Source: JAYZAP01 sp964645285 (GTDB lineage: Bacteria; Pseudomonadota; Alphaproteobacteria; JAAXGF01). From it: a stretch of DNA of 27,921 nt. Every line of letters starts with the position of its first letter. The first letter of the stretch is position 1. Of the stretch, positions 24,993-27,921 are shown piece after piece. Made by a program: the position numbers and the translations under genes. Location: contig CAZYDR010000049.1 of assembly GCA_964645285.1 (NCBI GenBank), forward strand, positions 1-27,921, given 5' to 3'. The notes beneath the pieces were generated by a model. The model was not told the DNA's origin, made no database searches, and saw only the letters and a program-made list of their open reading frames with translations.

Positions 24993-25666
24993 GCGGCGCC
25001 ATCGAACACGGCGAACATACCGTCCTCATAGGCGCATTGGACGTTCTTGAATCCGACATCTCGTAGCCAGCCGAATTGGTCATTCAGGGTCGCCGGCCGA
25101 TCCGCCTTCATACGCTCCAGGGCCTGGGTCAGTTCAACCTCGCCGACCCCCAGATCATGAACCGCCGCCTGCCAGGCGGCATGGTTGGCGGCGTCGATGT
25201 CCGCTGTCGGCCCCCTCACCTGCTCGGCATTGAAGAACACACCGCCGGGCCGCAACGCACTATGAATGCGGCCATAAAGGGCCCGCTTCTCGCCATCGTC
25301 CAGGTGATGAATGGCGAGTGCCGAGATCACCGCATCGAGGTTGCCGGGCAGCGCCTGCCCGACCATGTCGGCCTCGACAAACTCGAACCGCCCGCCCTCG
25401 CCCAGACGCTCGCGCGCGACGGTCAGCATCTCCCTCGAAATATCACTGAGGGTAATCCGCGCCTGGGGAAACGACGCCGCGACCATGGCGCTCAACAGCC
25501 CGGTCCCGGCGCCGATGTCGAGCACCCGCAAGGGCGTCTCGCGTTCGAACCGCATAAAGCCGAGGGTCGCGCCGTAGAACTCGTCGATCCCCGGCAACAG
25601 CCGGCGCCGCCCCTGGTCGTAGTCCCGGGCGGTGGCATCGAAAACCTGTTGGTTGGCCATCGTCAT
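24989..25666 (-). CDS. Class I SAM-dependent methyltransferase
   Basis: The protein has ~225 residues and a seven-strand methyltransferase fold. Motif I is 'LRVLDIGAGTGLLSAMVA', the acidic loop 'ITLSDISREMLTVA', motif II/III 'FEFVEADMVGQAL' and 'VISALAIHHLDDGEK', and the post-motif 'ALRPGGVFFNAEQV'. The 'HHLDD' stretch is common in small-molecule and quinone-type methyltransferases. The frame starts at 25675 (MSLMTMANQ). I prefer the fourth codon (ATG 25666) because AGGA at 25678-25675 then has 8-base spacing, whereas it overlaps the first ATG. The substrate is unknown. It diverges from the transporter remnant across ~140 bases. Confidence 0.9.
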   Translation of the reverse strand: MTMANQQVFDATARDYDQGRRRLLPGIDEFYGATLGFMRFERETPLRVLDIGAGTGLLSAMVAASFPQARITLSDISREMLTVARERLGEGGRFEFVEADMVGQALPGNLDAVISALAIHHLDDGEKRALYGRIHSALRPGGVFFNAEQVRGPTADIDAANHAAWQAAVHDLGVGEVELTQALERMKADRPATLNDQFGWLRDVGFKNVQCAYEDGMFAVFDGAA

Positions 25667-25807
25667 CAAGCTCATCCTATCACCAAGCTGAGCGCAGTTC
25701 GTGCTGGCGTTCGTTCGATTTCCGGGGAATGATCCCGGACAATTCAGCGGCTCTTCCGGAGCGCCATGCCGTGACCATAATTTTCTTTCCTGTTACCGCT
25801 AACCACC

Positions 25808-26763
25808 ATGACAAGCATCGATACCAAGTCGGCAGCGGCCTGGGCGCCGTCCCATCGTAAAGGTGTCGCCATCGCCCTCGGCATCGCCTGCGCGTGGAGC
25901 TTCACCGGTCTGATTTTCCGCAGCATCGAGGAAGCCGGATCATGGGAGACGATTATTGCCGGCCCGTTGGTGTGTCCCTCGGCGTTTCCCTGACTATTCT
26001 CCTGCGTCATCGCGCAGGTACTTGGCGGGTGTGCCGCAAGGTCGGGCGACCGGGCATCGCCGCTACCCTATGCCTATGCGGCGCCAGCTTGTTGTTTCTC
26101 CACGCGATGCAATTCACCACCATCGCCAATATCGCTTTTCTCATTGCCGTGAGCCCGTTCATCGCCGCCGCCCTGGCTTGGCTGTTACTGCGTAAAACCG
26201 TAACCCTGCGTACCTGGATCGCCGCCGCCGCGGCGCTTTGCGGTGTTGGCGTCATGGTCTTCGACGGGCTTTCCCTGGACGACGCTACCGGCATCTTCCT
26301 GGCGCTCGGCACCGCCACGCTAATGGCCGGCTACGCGGTTTCGGTACGCCTTGGCCGCAATGTGGACATGACCCCGGCTGTCGCTCTCTCGGGCATACTG
26401 GCAGTTTTCGCGTCGGCCCTGCTGGTCACCGATTTAGCGATTTCGTGACACGGTCTGGGCCTCTGCCTGTTACAGGGCGCTGTCATCAGCGCCGTCTGCA
26501 ATCCCCTCTTCGCCTATGCGACACGGACAGTACCGGCGACCGAACTGATGCTGCTCGGCCTCATCGAGACCGTGCTCGCGCCGACCTGGGTCTGGCTCGT
26601 CATCGGCGAGCTTCCGTCCCTGGCGAGCGTAATCGGCGGTGTCATTATTCTGATCGCCGTCATCGGCCACGCCGTCAGCACCATATGGTTGCCCAGCCGC
26701 CTGGTCCGCGCCGGCCCCAACCCATGTAGGGCTGTCGATCAGCGCCTCGCCAGCGTAACCTGA
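25808..26763 (+). pseudogene. EamA/DMT-family transporter, interrupted by a frameshift and an in-frame TGA
   Basis: The ATG at 25808 opens with 'GVAIALGIACAWSFTGLIFR', a typical first EamA helix. Near 25955-25958 one base appears missing. The protein resumes one frame back as 'RPVGVSLGVSLTILL' and continues through 'LLFLHAMQFTTIANIAFLI', 'SPFIAAALAWLLLRKTV' and 'YAVSVRLGRNVDMTPAVA'. At 26446-26448 a TGA follows 'LVTDLAIS'. The same frame then continues with 'HGLGLCLLQGAVISAVCNPL' and 'APTWVWLVIGELPS', the normal second EamA repeat, to 26763. Restored, it has ~318 residues and about ten membrane segments. The TGA sits where Arg is plausible (CGA to TGA). Its 3' end overlaps the convergent thioesterase gene by 25 bases. 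Confidence 0.85.
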
Positions 26764-27194
26764 CTGCCCGACCAGTCGGGAAGTTCGGCGACCTCCGCTG
26801 ATTTGAACGCGGCCTGCATGGCGTCCGACATAGGCTCGGCGCGCCCGGCTCTTAAATCCACATGGAGATATAGGCACTCCACCGTCGCCTTCTCCTTGCC
26901 GTCCACGCGCACTACATGGGCGCCGTGAACGCGCTTGGCATCGGATCCCAGGATCATGAATTCGATGTCGAGGACGGCCGGTAAATGGACCTCATCGGGA
27001 TAACGTAGATGGGTCTCCACCGTGTAAATAGTCCTGCCGGTTTCATAGAAGTAGTCCATGGTCGCGCCGAACTGCGCCAGCCACTCGAACGCACCCTTTG
27101 AGCAGGCGACCAGAAAGTAGCCTTCGTTCAGATGACCGTTGAGATCAAACCAGGATTCCTGAACCGGTTCGGACCGTATTTCAAGATTTATCAT
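26739..27194 (-). CDS. Hotdog-fold acyl-CoA thioesterase (4HBT-like)
   Basis: This is a 151-residue single hotdog domain. 'SWFDLNGHLNEGYFLVACSK' corresponds to the D-x-N-G/H-hotdog entry segment with the catalytic Asp/Asn region. 'TVETHLRYPDEVHLPAVLDI' and 'DAKRVHGAHVVR' are the usual beta-sheet elements. It resembles the thioesterase subgroup found near carnitine/betaine and other CoA pathways, but the acyl substrate cannot be told. The ATG lies only 8 bases after the putA stop, so it is probably translated from the same transcript. Confidence 0.85.
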   Translation of the reverse strand: MINLEIRSEPVQESWFDLNGHLNEGYFLVACSKGAFEWLAQFGATMDYFYETGRTIYTVETHLRYPDEVHLPAVLDIEFMILGSDAKRVHGAHVVRVDGKEKATVECLYLHVDLRAGRAEPMSDAMQAAFKSAEVAELPDWSGSQVTLARR

Positions 27195-27202
27195 CGTTGT
27201 CC

Positions 27203-27921
27203 CTACGCCTCATCCTCAAGTGACAACAGCGAAGCATTGCCGCCGGCGGCAGTGGTGTCGGTGCTGATGACCCGCTCGGTGGCGAAGCGGTGCAGGTAGC
27301 GCGGGCCACCGGCCTTGGGACCGGTGCCCGACAGGCCCTCGCCGCCGAACGGCTGGACCCCGACCACGGCGCCGACCATGTTGCGGTTGACGTAAGCGTT
27401 GCCGGCGCGCACCCGGCTGGCGATGTAATCCACCACCTCATCGATACGGCTGTGAATGCCCAGGGTCAGGCCGTAGCCGGTGCCATTGACCGCCGCGATA
27501 ACGTCGTCGAGACGATCGAATTTGTAGCGCACCACGTGAAGGATGGGACCGAAGACTTCACGCTCAAGCCGCGCCAGGGAGTCGATTTCGAAAGCCGCCG
27601 GGGCCACGAAAGTACCGTGTTCCGTCTCCGGCGGCAAAGTGACGCGCTTGATCAGAGTGCCGTAGCGCGTCATGGCTTCGCCGTGGGCGATCAGCATGGT
27701 TTGCGCCGCTTCGTCGATCACCGGCCCCACGTCGGTGGAGAGCAGCGCCGGGTCGCCAATCCGCAGTTCCTCCATGGCGCCGGCCAGCATAGCAATGAGT
27801 CGGGGCGCGATCTCGGCCTGGACGAACAGCACACGGAGCGCCGAGCAGCGTTGGCCGGCGCTGCCGAAAGATGAAGTCAGGGTGTCGGCGATAACCTGTT
27901 CCGGGAGCGCACTTGAATCGA
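27203..27921 (-). CDS. putA: Bifunctional proline utilisation protein PutA, C-terminal aldehyde dehydrogenase part (truncated by window end)
   Basis: The frame is open to the right edge of the window, so the true start lies outside. The visible ~239 residues include the catalytic Cys region 'SFGSAGQRCSALRVLFVQ' (27870s-27820s). They also include 'LSTDVGPVIDEAAQ', 'EREVFGPILHVVRYK', 'NGTGYGLTLGIHSRID' and 'GNAYVNRNMVGAVVGVQPFG', followed by 'EGLSGTGPKAGGP'. These are characteristic of the glutamate-5-semialdehyde (P5C) dehydrogenase domain of PutA rather than a generic aldehyde dehydrogenase. It converts P5C/glutamate semialdehyde to glutamate with NAD+. The stop is TAG at 27205-27203, with no C-terminal extension beyond the ALDH domain. 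Confidence 0.92.
   Translation of the reverse strand, partial: DSSALPEQVIADTLTSSFGSAGQRCSALRVLFVQAEIAPRLIAMLAGAMEELRIGDPALLSTDVGPVIDEAAQTMLIAHGEAMTRYGTLIKRVTLPPETEHGTFVAPAAFEIDSLARLEREVFGPILHVVRYKFDRLDDVIAAVNGTGYGLTLGIHSRIDEVVDYIASRVRAGNAYVNRNMVGAVVGVQPFGGEGLSGTGPKAGGPRYLHRFATERVISTDTTAAGGNASLLSLEDEA

Noticed and set aside
18500..26448. Stop-codon read-through or recoding of TAG and TGA in the two transporters
   Set aside because: Both genes also carry frameshifts, no recoding signal is visible, and other genes here use TAG and TGA as normal stops.
1..27921. CRISPR arrays, tRNA or rRNA genes, prophage genes
   Set aside because: No spaced direct repeats, no RNA gene sequences and no phage or transposase proteins were found; apart from 20686-21004 all intergenic gaps are under ~150 bases.

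Overview
The window looks like a draft piece of an alphaproteobacterial chromosome, plausibly a Rhodospirillales-type or marine relative. This rests on high GC content, tight gene packing with short or overlapping junctions, and family content (PutA, TTC38-like protein, DUF1185 protein, GlxBCD-like split glutamate synthase, GFA-domain protein). No rRNA, tRNA, CRISPR, phage or plasmid genes are visible. A 13-base N run (10377-10389) shows it is a draft assembly, and four genes carry frameshifts or in-frame stops.

Layout. Positions 1-4419 hold the tail of a TerC-family membrane protein, an SDR oxidoreductase, a convergent tandem-domain GFA protein, a TPR-sulfotransferase gene broken by two frameshifts, and a DUF1185 gene with a frameshift in its last codons. 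From 4409 to 20685 all genes lie on the minus strand. In transcription order they are nucleoside hydrolase, glutathione S-transferase, a broken MFS transporter, a VWA-domain protein, a membrane J-domain protein, galU, ugd, phosphohexomutase, a flavodoxin-fold quinone reductase, a three-gene glutamate-synthase-like operon, and an ADP-forming acyl-CoA synthetase. The phosphohexomutase, galU and ugd together cover glucose-6-phosphate to UDP-glucuronate, a precursor route for capsule, exopolysaccharide or LPS.

The only long gene-free stretch (20686-21004) is almost filled by a 262-bp MITE-like palindromic element. It has 31-bp terminal inverted repeats (28/31 identical) and flanking TTA direct repeats. 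To its right on the plus strand is an operon of iron-containing alcohol dehydrogenase, TTC38-like TPR protein and amidase. These are followed by a SAM methyltransferase (minus), a broken EamA/DMT transporter (plus), and on the minus strand a thioesterase downstream of the C-terminal part of PutA, which runs off the window.

The most distinctive system is the glutamate-synthase-like operon at 11933-6576. It encodes a stand-alone class II amidotransferase, a GXGXG domain placed before an FMN/3Fe-4S synthase barrel, and a GltD-like FAD/NAD(P)H reductase fused to a second, apparently degenerate synthase barrel. The domain order differs from classical GltB/GltD, and the N run sits exactly on the GXGXG/barrel boundary.
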